From the NCBI GenBank assembly GCA_016707115.1, contig JADJIH010000023.1, positions 1-64,000 of the forward strand: a stretch of 64,000 nt of DNA. The letters run 5' to 3'. A program made the position numbers and the translations under genes. This DNA is from Ignavibacteriales bacterium (GTDB lineage: Bacteria; Bacteroidota; Ignavibacteria; Ignavibacteriales; Ignavibacteriaceae). Numbering within the stretch: the first letter of the stretch is position 1; each line of letters starts with the position of its first letter. The notes under the pieces were generated by a model. It was not told the DNA's origin. It worked only from the letters and a program-made list of their open reading frames with translations, and searched no databases. Positions 40,090-48,614 of the stretch are shown piece by piece.

Positions 40090-40298
40090 TTTTCTCTATG
40101 ATTAGTTAGCAATTGCGTTTGCAATATAAAACAAATGTGATGACGCAAACAACCCCTTAGATTGCCGTAATTATACTCTTTGATTTTTAAAAAACGACAT
40201 TATCTTTGTTTAGTCATTTATCAATAGCGGGCAATTATTTATAATTGTTCTGAGCATACTAATTCATCAATTTAATATTTCATAAAAAGGAGCAGCAA

Positions 40299-40730
40299 AT
40301 GAAAGCCATTCATCCATATCTCAATTTTCCTGGTAACACAGAAGAAGCATTTAACTTTTACAAAAAAGTTTTTGGCGGAGATTTTCCCGGAGGAATTTTC
40401 CGCTTTGATGGAACCCCAGATGCAGAAAAGCTAAGCGCAGAAGACAAACAAAAAATAATGCACCTGTCCTTGCCGATGGGACCAACGAATATGATAATGG
40501 CAACCGATGCACTTCCTTCTATGGGATTTAAAATTAATTTTGGAAATAATATGTATATCTACATCGATGCTGAAAGTAAAACTGAAGCAGATAAACTTTT
40601 TGCCGGACTTTCTGAAGGTGGAAATCCGGAAATGCCAATGGCTGATCAGTTTTGGGGAGATTATTTTGGATCGCTTGTAGATAAGTTTGGTATTCAATGG
40701 ATGATAGGCTATTCAGCACCTAAACAATAG
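40299..40730 (+). CDS. VOC-family protein, PhnB-like
   Basis: AAAGGAGCAGCAA precedes ATG 40299. The protein is a single glyoxalase/VOC domain of the PhnB group: IHPYLNFPGNTEEAFNFYKK, FGGDF, and the C-terminal DKFGIQWMI. 143 aa, full length. Enzymatic activity is not established for most members. It is the first gene of the run opposite the GlxA-type regulator. Confidence 0.85.
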   Translation: MKAIHPYLNFPGNTEEAFNFYKKVFGGDFPGGIFRFDGTPDAEKLSAEDKQKIMHLSLPMGPTNMIMATDALPSMGFKINFGNNMYIYIDAESKTEADKLFAGLSEGGNPEMPMADQFWGDYFGSLVDKFGIQWMIGYSAPKQ

Positions 40731-40739
40731 TAATTGTTT

Positions 40740-40784
40740 GTCATTCCCGCTAACCTGCCTGACGTGTAGGCCGGGACGGGAATC
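40740..40784. repeat. Dispersed GTCATTCCCG hairpin element
   Basis: GTCATTCCCG ... CGGGAATC with an inner CCTGCCTGACGTGTAGGC stem. It shares ends with the inner part of 2801-2825. It lies between two VOC genes in the same direction and could reduce read-through. Confidence 0.6.
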
Positions 40785-40821
40785 GATTTAAATTAAGTTT
40801 AAAAAATATTCTAAGTTAACT

Positions 40822-41724
40822 ATGCAAAATATAACCCCATTTCTTTGGTTCAATAATAATGCTGAAGAAGCAGTAAACTTTTACACTTCATTATTTGATA
40901 ACTCAAGTATTTTAAATATAACTAGATATAACGAACAAAGTGCTGCAGCTTCAGGACAAAATCCAGGCAATGCAATGACTGTTGCGTTTAAACTTGAAGG
41001 ACAGAACTTTACTGCCTTAAACGGCGGACCGCATTTTAAATTAAATCAATCGACATCTTTTTTTGTTTACTGCGAATCTGATGAAAAGATTGAAAAAATC
41101 TATAACAATCTTGCTGATGGTGGATCAATAATTTTTCCATTAGACAAATACGATTGGAGCTCAAAATATGCTTGGGTAATTGATAGGTTCGGATTATCCT
41201 GGCAGCTTGATGTAGAAAAAATTAATAATCCACAAAAAATTGTTCCGGCATTATTGTTTGTAAATGATAAAGTGCTAAAAGTAAAAGAAGCGGTTAGTTA
41301 TTACTCAACTGTTTTCCCAGATTCAAAGATTATGATAGAATGGCCCTATGATAAATCTGCTGGTTTGCCCGAAGGAACTTTGCTTTTTGCTCAGTTCAAA
41401 TTAGCAGATTATCTATTTAATGCAATGAGCGGTCAAGGAGAACATAATTTTGATTTTAATGAAGCATTCTCATTTGTTGTAAACTGTAAAGACCAAAATG
41501 AAGTTGACTATTATTGGAACAAACTTACTTCTGATGGCGGAAGCGAAAGCCAGTGCGCCTGGCTAAAAGATAAATATGGAGTAAGCTGGCAAATAGTTCC
41601 AACGAGATTGATTGAGTTACTTGGTGATCCTGATCCTGTAAAAGCACAAAAAGTTATGATGAGTATGTTACAAATGAAAAAGATCATTATTAAAGATCTT
41701 GAGAAGGCATACGAAAATGTGTAG
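40822..41724 (+). CDS. Two-domain VOC-family protein (PhnB/3-demethylubiquinone methyltransferase-like)
   Basis: Two VOC domains are visible, each beginning with a motif like TPFLWFNNNAEEAVNFYTSL and VPALLFVNDKVLKVKEAVSY, and each ending DRFGLSWQLD or DKYGVSWQIV. 300 aa. The family name refers to a historical annotation; most members are uncharacterised. No clear Shine-Dalgarno precedes ATG 40822. Confidence 0.85.
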   Translation: MQNITPFLWFNNNAEEAVNFYTSLFDNSSILNITRYNEQSAAASGQNPGNAMTVAFKLEGQNFTALNGGPHFKLNQSTSFFVYCESDEKIEKIYNNLADGGSIIFPLDKYDWSSKYAWVIDRFGLSWQLDVEKINNPQKIVPALLFVNDKVLKVKEAVSYYSTVFPDSKIMIEWPYDKSAGLPEGTLLFAQFKLADYLFNAMSGQGEHNFDFNEAFSFVVNCKDQNEVDYYWNKLTSDGGSESQCAWLKDKYGVSWQIVPTRLIELLGDPDPVKAQKVMMSMLQMKKIIIKDLEKAYENV

Positions 41725-41831
41725 CACAACTCTAAGGTGTACTACATTTGGATGGTAGCAATGCTGTAGATGAAAAAAATTATCAACTCAGATTTAGAAA
41801 ATGCAAACAAAAATTAATAAGGAGAAAAATC

Positions 41832-42272
41832 ATGTCAACTATAAAGCTTCATCGGGTTTTTAAAGCATCACCTGAAAAAATCTACAAAGCTTTTATGGAT
41901 GCTGATGCACAGGCAAAATGGCTGCCGCCTAATGGGTTTACCTGCAAAGTGCATCATATGGATTCTAAAGTTGGAGGAACATATAAAATGTCCTTTACAA
42001 ATTTTACAACCGGAAAAAGTCATTCGTTCGGGGGTAAATATCTGGAGATAATACCGAACGAACTTCTTCGATATTCAGATCAATTTGAAGATCCGAATTT
42101 GCCAGGTGAAATGATTACAACTGTTACAATCAAACAGGTTTCTTGCGGATCGGATGTGACATTTGTTCAGGAAAATGTACCCGAGATTATTCCACCTGAG
42201 ATGTGTTATCTTGGATGGCAGGATTCACTTGATCAATTGGCTAATCTTGTTAACCCGGATATTCCCGATTGA
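41832..42272 (+). CDS. SRPBCC (AHSA1-type) protein
   Basis: I set the start at ATG 41832 because AAGGAGAAAAATC lies right before it, although the frame is open from 41748. The product has the START-like signature HRVFKASPEKIYKAFMDADA, AQAKWLPPNGF and LGWQDSLDQLANLV. 146 aa. These proteins bind small hydrophobic ligands. Third gene in the run. Confidence 0.85.
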   Translation: MSTIKLHRVFKASPEKIYKAFMDADAQAKWLPPNGFTCKVHHMDSKVGGTYKMSFTNFTTGKSHSFGGKYLEIIPNELLRYSDQFEDPNLPGEMITTVTIKQVSCGSDVTFVQENVPEIIPPEMCYLGWQDSLDQLANLVNPDIPD

Positions 42273-42368
42273 TTTAAACATTTATTAAGATGCAAAGAAC
42301 AGTTTGACAGGCAATTCTAAATATTTTAAAAGTTAGGTGTTAATTCAATTTTTTGAAAGGGCTTATAA

Positions 42369-43022
42369 ATGCAAAAATTACGTGTTGAAAGTTTTGCTAT
42401 ATCAGCGGATGGATTCGGTGCTGGATTAAATCAAAGCCTGGAAAATCCTTTGGGAGTTGGTGGTGGAAATCTTCACCAATGGTTTTTTCCCACAAAAACT
42501 TTTCAACAAAAAGTTTTAGGAAAGAGTGACGGTACAACAGGAGTTGATAATGAAATTGCCGAGAATGGTTTTAAAAATATTGGTGCCTGGATTTTAGGGC
42601 GTAATATGTTTAGTCCATATCGCGGCTTACATGATCTTAATTGGAAAGGGTGGTGGGGAGATAATCCGCCATATCATGTTCCAACCTTTATCTTAACTAA
42701 TCATAAACGCGAATCAATTGAGATGGAAGGCGGTACCACTTTTCATTTTGTAACTGATGGAATTAATGCAGCTCTTGAAAAAGCTTTTGATTCTGCAAAC
42801 GGCAAAGATGTAAGACTTGGCGGAGGTGTTAATACAATTCGTCAATATCTTAAGGCTCAATTAATAGATGAATTAAATTTAGTTGTTTCTCCTGTAATTT
42901 TAGGAAGCGGTGAAAATTTTTTTATGAATTTAGATCTCACATCATTGGGATATAAATGTGTTAATCATATTTCAAGCGATAAAGCAATTCATCTGGTTAT
43001 AAAAAAAACTAATAACACTTAA
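42369..43022 (+). CDS. Dihydrofolate reductase-like (RibD C-terminal) protein
   Basis: GAAAGGG precedes ATG 42369. The N-terminus KLRVESFAISADGFGAG, LGRNMFS, FILTNHKRE, DVRLGGGVNTIRQYLKAQLI, DELNLVVSPVILGSGENFF identify the RibD_C / dihydrofolate reductase-like family. 217 aa. It probably uses NADPH, but the substrate is unknown. It sits between two SRPBCC genes. Confidence 0.87.
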   Translation: MQKLRVESFAISADGFGAGLNQSLENPLGVGGGNLHQWFFPTKTFQQKVLGKSDGTTGVDNEIAENGFKNIGAWILGRNMFSPYRGLHDLNWKGWWGDNPPYHVPTFILTNHKRESIEMEGGTTFHFVTDGINAALEKAFDSANGKDVRLGGGVNTIRQYLKAQLIDELNLVVSPVILGSGENFFMNLDLTSLGYKCVNHISSDKAIHLVIKKTNNT

Positions 43023-43087
43023 TAAATGTTTCAACGTGTTATGTGGAATAAAATTGAATCGATAAATATTAAAGAAAGGATTTGAAT

Positions 43088-43537
43088 ATGAGCAAACTTA
43101 ATTTTTCAATCGCAATTGATGCACCAATATCAAAAGTTTGGGATACTATGATTGAAGATAAAACATATAGAATCTGGACTGAAGAATTTTCTCCCGGCTC
43201 TCATTATATTGGCAATTGGAATCAAGGCAGCAAAATACTTTTTCTTGGACCATCTAATGATGGAAAGCTTGCAGGTATGGTAAGCAGAATAAAAGAAAAC
43301 AAGCTTCACAAATATATTTCTATAGAACATCTCGGTGAAGTACATGATGGAGTTGAGGACACTACAAGCGATCGTGTTAAAGTTTGGGCTGGAGCTTTAG
43401 AGAATTATACTTTTATTGATAAGAATGGTAAAACCGAACTCGTTGTCGATATGGATATCAATGAAGAGTTTGTAGAAATGTTTGAAGGTATGTGGCCAAA
43501 GGCTTTAAAAAAACTTAAATCGCTCTGTGAAGAATAA
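43088..43537 (+). CDS. SRPBCC-family protein
   Basis: GAAAGGATTTGAAT precedes ATG 43088; a TTG at 43082 is also in frame. Motifs: FSIAIDAPISKVWDTMIEDK, YRIWTEEFSPGSHYIGNW, YISIEHLG and a C-terminal helix FEGMWPKALKKLKSL. 149 aa. Ligand-binding fold, function unknown. The next gene starts 14 bases after its stop, so they share a transcript. Confidence 0.85.
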   Translation: MSKLNFSIAIDAPISKVWDTMIEDKTYRIWTEEFSPGSHYIGNWNQGSKILFLGPSNDGKLAGMVSRIKENKLHKYISIEHLGEVHDGVEDTTSDRVKVWAGALENYTFIDKNGKTELVVDMDINEEFVEMFEGMWPKALKKLKSLCEE

Positions 43538-43551
43538 AGGTTATTGTTGAT

Positions 43552-43947
43552 ATGAAAATAAATTCAAAAGATATCAAATCAATTGATAATTATATAAATC
43601 AATTTCCAGAAGAAATAAAATCAAAACTGGAAACAATTCGCTCTGCAATTAAAAAAGCCGCACCAAAATCAACAGAAGTTATCAGTTACGGAATGCCTGC
43701 ATTTAAGCAGAACAAAGTACTCGTTTACTTTGCGGTTGGTAAAAATCATATAGGATTTTATCCCACACCAAAGCCAATTGTAGTTTTCAGCAAAGAACTT
43801 GAATCGTACAAAACATCAAAAGGTGCTATTCAATTTACACTGGATAAAAAAATTCCATTAAGTCTGATTTCTAAAATCACAAAGTTTAGAGTTAAGGAGG
43901 ATTGGGAATTGCTACTAAAACAAAAGGCTGGTAAAAAGAAAAACTAA
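43552..43947 (+). CDS. DUF1801 (YdhG-like) protein
   Basis: Family motifs: IDNYINQFPEEIKSKLETIR, EVISYGMPAFK, YFAVGKNHIGFYPTP and FTLDKKIPLSLISKITKFRV. 131 aa, full length. Small cytosolic protein of unknown function, often next to SRPBCC and DHFR-like genes. Its stop codon overlaps that of the convergent gene at 43944. Confidence 0.87.
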   Translation: MKINSKDIKSIDNYINQFPEEIKSKLETIRSAIKKAAPKSTEVISYGMPAFKQNKVLVYFAVGKNHIGFYPTPKPIVVFSKELESYKTSKGAIQFTLDKKIPLSLISKITKFRVKEDWELLLKQKAGKKKN

Positions 43948-44456
43948 TCGAAGTCTTTTATTCCTTTTATCATTTTTCTAATTGATTTTTTAACTCCAGG
44001 AGATAGTAATTCTAAATACTGGTCCTGCATCAGAGGCGTAATTTCATTCAACAATTCAGAATGCTGTTTTGCAATCTTGAGTATAAACTTTAGTGCTGTC
44101 ATTCTAACGGATGGATCTTTACTTATTTGTTCCCAGAGCCTTATGCAAATATCAAACACCATTCCCTCTTCCTTATCAGAAAGTTTCATCCTGTAAAGAA
44201 TTTTTAGCAGCTCTCTTTGATGACCATCATTTTTGTTTTTAATACATGCTAAAATTGGTTTAATATATTTTTTAACTCTTGTATCATTATCCTCCATACA
44301 ACTACTAAGTAAAAAGGCCGAACGCCAGGCAAACGGCTGATCATCTGAAATTGCTAACTCAATTGCTTCATTAAAATGTTCCGGTTGCGATTTTAAAAAT
44401 GCAACCATTTCCTCTTTGTAAGAACTAATCAGTTTGCTTTTTAATTGTGAATTCAT
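43944..44456 (-). CDS. HEAT-like helical repeat protein
   Basis: 170 aa, all-helical with HEAT/ARM-like spacing (FNEAIELAISDDQPFAWRSA, KYIKPILACIKNKNDGHQRE, VRMTALKFILKIAKQHSELL). No catalytic motif. It resembles hypothetical proteins of Bacteroidota. The stop overlaps the stop of the DUF1801 gene by tail-to-tail arrangement. Confidence 0.65.
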   Translation of the reverse strand: MNSQLKSKLISSYKEEMVAFLKSQPEHFNEAIELAISDDQPFAWRSAFLLSSCMEDNDTRVKKYIKPILACIKNKNDGHQRELLKILYRMKLSDKEEGMVFDICIRLWEQISKDPSVRMTALKFILKIAKQHSELLNEITPLMQDQYLELLSPGVKKSIRKMIKGIKDFD

Positions 44457-44504
44457 CTGATTTTCTAAAACTGTTTTAGTTTATCTGTATATTTTATAAT
44501 ATAT

Positions 44505-44535
44505 AAAAAAAGACGCACCGGGATGCGTCTTTTTT
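44505..44535. terminator. Bidirectional intrinsic terminator
   Basis: AAAAAAGACGCA-CCGGGA-TGCGTCTTTTT is a strong stem with U-tracts on both strands. It lies 19 bases after the stop of the barrel gene at 44554 (minus strand). Confidence 0.85.
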
Positions 44536-44553
44536 AATAGATGTTAAAATAAC

Positions 44554-44988
44554 TTACTTACCAAATACATATCTTACGTTTAATCCAAACCATCCTGCTT
44601 CAAAATCAGTTTCTTCAATAATTATAAATGATGGTCTCCAGTCTGCGCCTATAACCATTGGAAAATCAAATCTGTATTCAAGTCCTATTTCACCGCTAAC
44701 TGCTAATGCAAAGGGGTCACCAAGATATGCAGAAGGACCAACACCAACATACCAGTATAAATTCTTTTCCAATGGTTTGTATAATAAATCCCAAAGAGCT
44801 TCAACACCAACACCATGGTTTCCGAAAGAAACATCTGCGTGAATTCTGCTGAACTGCCCGAGACCAAAAACTCCATCTACGGCATAGTGACCGCCCCATG
44901 CATCACCGAATCGGATACCAAGTTCCTGAGCCTGACTAAGCTGCGATAACCCGACAACTACAAGAATTGCCAGAAGAAACGTTTTCAT
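44554..44988 (-). CDS. Small outer-membrane barrel protein
   Basis: A signal peptide (MKTFLLAILVVVGLSQLSQA) is followed by an eight-strand-like barrel: LGIRFGDAWGGHYAVDG, IHADVSFGNHGVGVEALWDL, LYWYVGVGPSAYLG, and a terminal WFGLNVRYVFGK with aromatic-rich last strand. 144 aa. Function unknown; structural analogues include OmpA/OmpW-like barrels. Confidence 0.7.
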   Translation of the reverse strand: MKTFLLAILVVVGLSQLSQAQELGIRFGDAWGGHYAVDGVFGLGQFSRIHADVSFGNHGVGVEALWDLLYKPLEKNLYWYVGVGPSAYLGDPFALAVSGEIGLEYRFDFPMVIGADWRPSFIIIEETDFEAGWFGLNVRYVFGK

Positions 44989-45051
44989 TATTTTACCTAT
45001 ATATTTTTGTTGTGTGATAATCTATTTAAAGAATTTTATTTTTATGTTTTA

Positions 45052-45636
45052 TCAGATACTTAGTCTTACACCGGCAGTAACAATTAATGTTTTAGCTTTG
45101 CCTACATTAAAAGAGGCAACACTGCTAACATCAGTTAATGCCCATTCATATTTAACATCCAGGAAAAGAATCGATACATCAAGCCCGGCACCAAGAAATA
45201 GGCCCCAGCTTGCTTTGTTAAAATCATCCTTTGTTAATTCAAGTGCATCTACTTGCGTAAGAATTAAAACGGATGCCCCGCCAAAAGCACGGAGACCAAA
45301 AAATCCTGTGCCTTTACCCAAAAGATGATATCCAACCATAACGGGTATGTGGATGCCGCTCATTTCTGTGTTAAACTTTATTGTTTCATCTTCCGATTTA
45401 TATTCGTTGCTTTTGTACGTCCAGAATATTCCGCCTTCACCATATAATTTATCTCCAATAGAAATTGTACCGCCTAATTGCCAACCGACATTTGCAGAAG
45501 TTTCACCATTTGCATCTTCGGAAAAGTTTGTGGCGTTTATACCGATAGCAGGCTTAATTTCTAATTGGGCATATGTGTTAACCGCAAAAAACATAACTGA
45601 AAAAATGATTATAGTTAGTGTTCTATAGTTCATCAT
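45052..45636 (-). CDS. Outer-membrane beta-barrel protein (PorT-like)
   Basis: A signal peptide (LTIIIFSVMFFAVNTYA) is followed by KPAIGINATNFSEDANG, GWQLGGTISIGDKLYGEGG, HIPVMVGYHL and VTAGVRLSI. This is the pattern of the outer-membrane beta-barrel (PorT/OMP_b-brl_2) family of Bacteroidota, 194 aa. ATGATG at 45636-45631 gives two possible starts. ATCCTTTCC on the plus strand means GGAAAGGAT precedes it. Confidence 0.75.
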   Translation of the reverse strand: MMNYRTLTIIIFSVMFFAVNTYAQLEIKPAIGINATNFSEDANGETSANVGWQLGGTISIGDKLYGEGGIFWTYKSNEYKSEDETIKFNTEMSGIHIPVMVGYHLLGKGTGFFGLRAFGGASVLILTQVDALELTKDDFNKASWGLFLGAGLDVSILFLDVKYEWALTDVSSVASFNVGKAKTLIVTAGVRLSI

Positions 45637-46068
45637 AACAATATCCTTTCCAAGATTTAAATATTATAAACAAATTAAGATTATAAAGAGTCCATTGAAA
45701 CCAACCGAAAAAGCCGCAATAATGTTCCCATCGGTAGAGATTTAAGTTGGTGACAAAACTAAATAAAAATTGTTACATACACATAATGTTAGCTGTTTTT
45801 TTAGATATTATTCTTTTAGGATCAAAATATTACCTCTATTAATTTTGGAGAATGTTTTGTTAGCTGTGGTGGCTAATTTATAAGGATGATATTGATTTAT
45901 CTTAAATCATAATTATATTTATTATCATTTTATAAGTCTCATTGTTTATCAATTTAGTACTAGGAATACATTAAGACTTATACTTTTTAAAAGTGTTATT
46001 TTAATGGCATCAATCGGAAAGATTTCCGGTGTGTTAATTTATTTTAATAATATTCTCCTCTCTTAGAT
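45637..46068. other. Intergenic region between divergent genes
   Basis: About 430 AT-rich bases. Promoters of the barrel gene and the MscS gene must be here. No repeat, RNA gene or strong hairpin was seen. Confidence 0.45.
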
Positions 46069-48525
46069 ATGAAAACATTTAAACTTTTTATTGTTATTCT
46101 TTTGCTGTTTGTTACACGGCTCGGTGCTGTGCCGCAAGACCAAACAACAGAATCTAAATATACAGACACCTCTTTAACTTCAGTTAAAGACTACATAAAC
46201 ACTTTAAAAAATAAAAACCTCTCGGGTTCTTCAGATAATGTTATATCCAGACGGCAGAACAGGGCGTTAATACAATTAAAATCAAAGACCGATTTAGGAA
46301 AATCAATACTTCGCGAGGGATTCGATAGTGTTTTGGTTCAAACTCAAATTGAGAGCATAATAAAGCTGAACGCTATGACTTCTTCAGGAGTTTTTGAAGA
46401 AGAACAAAAGTATGTTATGAGTTCCAATATTTTTGTTTCTACAATTATTTTTAGAGAGCTGCTTACACGAGTTGAAGTAATACTGGATAACTTAGTATCA
46501 CAAAGAGATAAATTTGAAAATGCACGTCTTGCTATTGATTCAATTTTAAGTCTTGAGGTTTTATACCAAACTCCAGGGGATTCTTCCGCCGCTATGATAT
46601 ATTTATCCAGGCTTAAGAGCAGTTATGGTGAAGCCTCCAGGGTATTAGATCTGTTAAATAAAACATTAAGTAAAATACAGGAATATGAGTCGTCGGTTTC
46701 AACATTAAAATTTGAAATCGAAGACAAATATTTAAAAACCGAACAATTACAGATTAAAAGAATTAATTCCGAGGTTGAAATAGAATTTGATAGCTTCTCA
46801 CATTTTAAAGGCACTTCAAAAAGTTTTTCAGAAATTATAGAATATTCACTTACAAAAGCCTTATTAGCTTTCGCATTTTATTTGGCCAATCACATAGATT
46901 TAATTGCTTTGATGATTTTGTTTGTGATAGGTATGCTTTTCTACTTAAAAGCTTTAAAGAAACATTTAAGTTACCTTAGTACTGAAAAATCAATAACTGA
47001 ATATTATGCTTTAAAATACCCGCTGTTTACTTCAATCGTGGTTGTTTCCAATGTGTTTCAGTTTTTTTATAAAGACCCTCCATTTTTATTTTATGCAGGA
47101 TCGTGGCTTTTAACATACGGATTTTTGATTTACGTTTTAAAATTGAGTGTTGATACAAGATGGCGTCGGTGGTTTGTAATTCTGGGCGTTTTATTTGTTG
47201 TAGTTTATTTAGATAATCTAATATTGCTGCCGCATGCCGCTGATAAAATTTTTGTGTTTGTTCTGGCAGCTTTAAATATGTCTTTAGGTTTGCTTGGATT
47301 ACATAATCAAAAAAAGGCCGCCAATAAAGTAGAATTTTTAAAGTGGTTCCTCCGAATATTTATTCTTCTAGAAGGCTTATCATTGATTCTTAACCTATTT
47401 GGATATTTCAATGCATCAAAAAGAATTATGATTGCCGGAATTATCGGAATTGTATTGATAATATTGATGGTGTGGACTATAAAGATTATCTACAAGATTT
47501 TTAGTTTGTCGTTAGAAGTATATAAAAAATCAGATATGCATAGCTTTACTATAAATCTGGATCGATTTAATAATAAAATTCCAAAATATCTTTTTGTTAT
47601 TGCAATAGCAGGCTGGGCATACATGTTTGTGCATTTCTTCTATGTGCTTCAAATATTCATCAAGCCTTTTGTTGATTTCTTTACCGGGGAACGTCAGATA
47701 GGCAATCTTGTTTTTTCATACGATCAGCTTATACTCTTTATATTCATAATTTTTATTTCCACTACTATTTCTAAAATCATATCGTATTTATTGGCTGATT
47801 CTTTTGTTGCCAAAGAAAAAAACAAGAACAAAAAAGGTATTGATCTAAGCAGTTGGGTTTTGATATTTCGCATCAGCATAATTAGCATAGGACTTATGAT
47901 TGCTTTTGTCTCGGTTGGAATTCCTTTTGATCGTATTACAATAATTATTAGTGCGATAAGCGTAGGTATCGCTTTTGGTTTGCAGACTTTAGTTAACAAT
48001 CTTGTAAGCGGATTGATTATCGCATTTGAAAAACCGGTATCTGTTGGAGATATTGTTGAAGTTGCAGGTAAAACCGGAACTATGAAATCAATTGGTTTCC
48101 GAAGCAGTATGATTACAACCTGGGACGGTTCGGATGTAGTTATACCAAATGGGGATCTTCTTAATCAGCATTTAGTTAACTGGACTTTGGGAAATTCCAA
48201 AGCACGTTTTGAAATTTCTGTAGGTGTTGCATACGGAACTAACTTAGAAGAAGTCCACCAATTAGTATTGGATTTACTTAATTCCTATGAAGGAATACTA
48301 AAATATCCTCCGCCATTTATTGTATTTAAAGAGTTTGCCAGCAGTTCCATTGATATGTCTGTTAGGTTTTGGGTAGCTGAGTACTCGACCGGAATAATTT
48401 TAAAAAGTGATTTGATAATTGCTATTGATAAGTTGTTCAAAGAAAAAGGTATTGTTATACCATTTCCGCAGCAGGATGTGTATGTTAAATCTTTACCTGT
48501 TAATGAAGAGAATCAAAAATCATAA
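46069..48525 (+). CDS. Large MscS-type mechanosensitive channel
   Basis: A signal peptide starts at 46069. Residues of about 40-245 are periplasmic and coiled-coil rich. Several helices follow (250-590). The MscS core begins near 610: ISVGIAFGLQTLVNNLVSGL (pore helix with Gly/Ala packing), EKPVSVGDIVEVAGKTGTMK, DVVIPNGDLLNQHLVNWTLG. 818 aa, similar in layout to the MscK/YbdG-long subfamily. It opens at high membrane tension to release solutes on hypo-osmotic shock. A terminator follows at 48544. Confidence 0.9.
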   Translation: MKTFKLFIVILLLFVTRLGAVPQDQTTESKYTDTSLTSVKDYINTLKNKNLSGSSDNVISRRQNRALIQLKSKTDLGKSILREGFDSVLVQTQIESIIKLNAMTSSGVFEEEQKYVMSSNIFVSTIIFRELLTRVEVILDNLVSQRDKFENARLAIDSILSLEVLYQTPGDSSAAMIYLSRLKSSYGEASRVLDLLNKTLSKIQEYESSVSTLKFEIEDKYLKTEQLQIKRINSEVEIEFDSFSHFKGTSKSFSEIIEYSLTKALLAFAFYLANHIDLIALMILFVIGMLFYLKALKKHLSYLSTEKSITEYYALKYPLFTSIVVVSNVFQFFYKDPPFLFYAGSWLLTYGFLIYVLKLSVDTRWRRWFVILGVLFVVVYLDNLILLPHAADKIFVFVLAALNMSLGLLGLHNQKKAANKVEFLKWFLRIFILLEGLSLILNLFGYFNASKRIMIAGIIGIVLIILMVWTIKIIYKIFSLSLEVYKKSDMHSFTINLDRFNNKIPKYLFVIAIAGWAYMFVHFFYVLQIFIKPFVDFFTGERQIGNLVFSYDQLILFIFIIFISTTISKIISYLLADSFVAKEKNKNKKGIDLSSWVLIFRISIISIGLMIAFVSVGIPFDRITIIISAISVGIAFGLQTLVNNLVSGLIIAFEKPVSVGDIVEVAGKTGTMKSIGFRSSMITTWDGSDVVIPNGDLLNQHLVNWTLGNSKARFEISVGVAYGTNLEEVHQLVLDLLNSYEGILKYPPPFIVFKEFASSSIDMSVRFWVAEYSTGIILKSDLIIAIDKLFKEKGIVIPFPQQDVYVKSLPVNEENQKS

Positions 48526-48543
48526 TTAAATCTCACCTATTTT

Positions 48544-48571
48544 CCCTCTCCTTTAGAAGGAGAGGGTTTTT
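48544..48571 (+). terminator. Intrinsic terminator of MscS gene
   Basis: CCCTCTCCTTTAGAAGGAGAGGG followed by TTTTTAG is a ten-pair stem with a short loop, 18 bases after the stop codon. Confidence 0.85.
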
Positions 48572-48614
48572 AGTTATTTAATTTCTCCTAAGGGACACAT
48601 CTGCTTGGATCATC

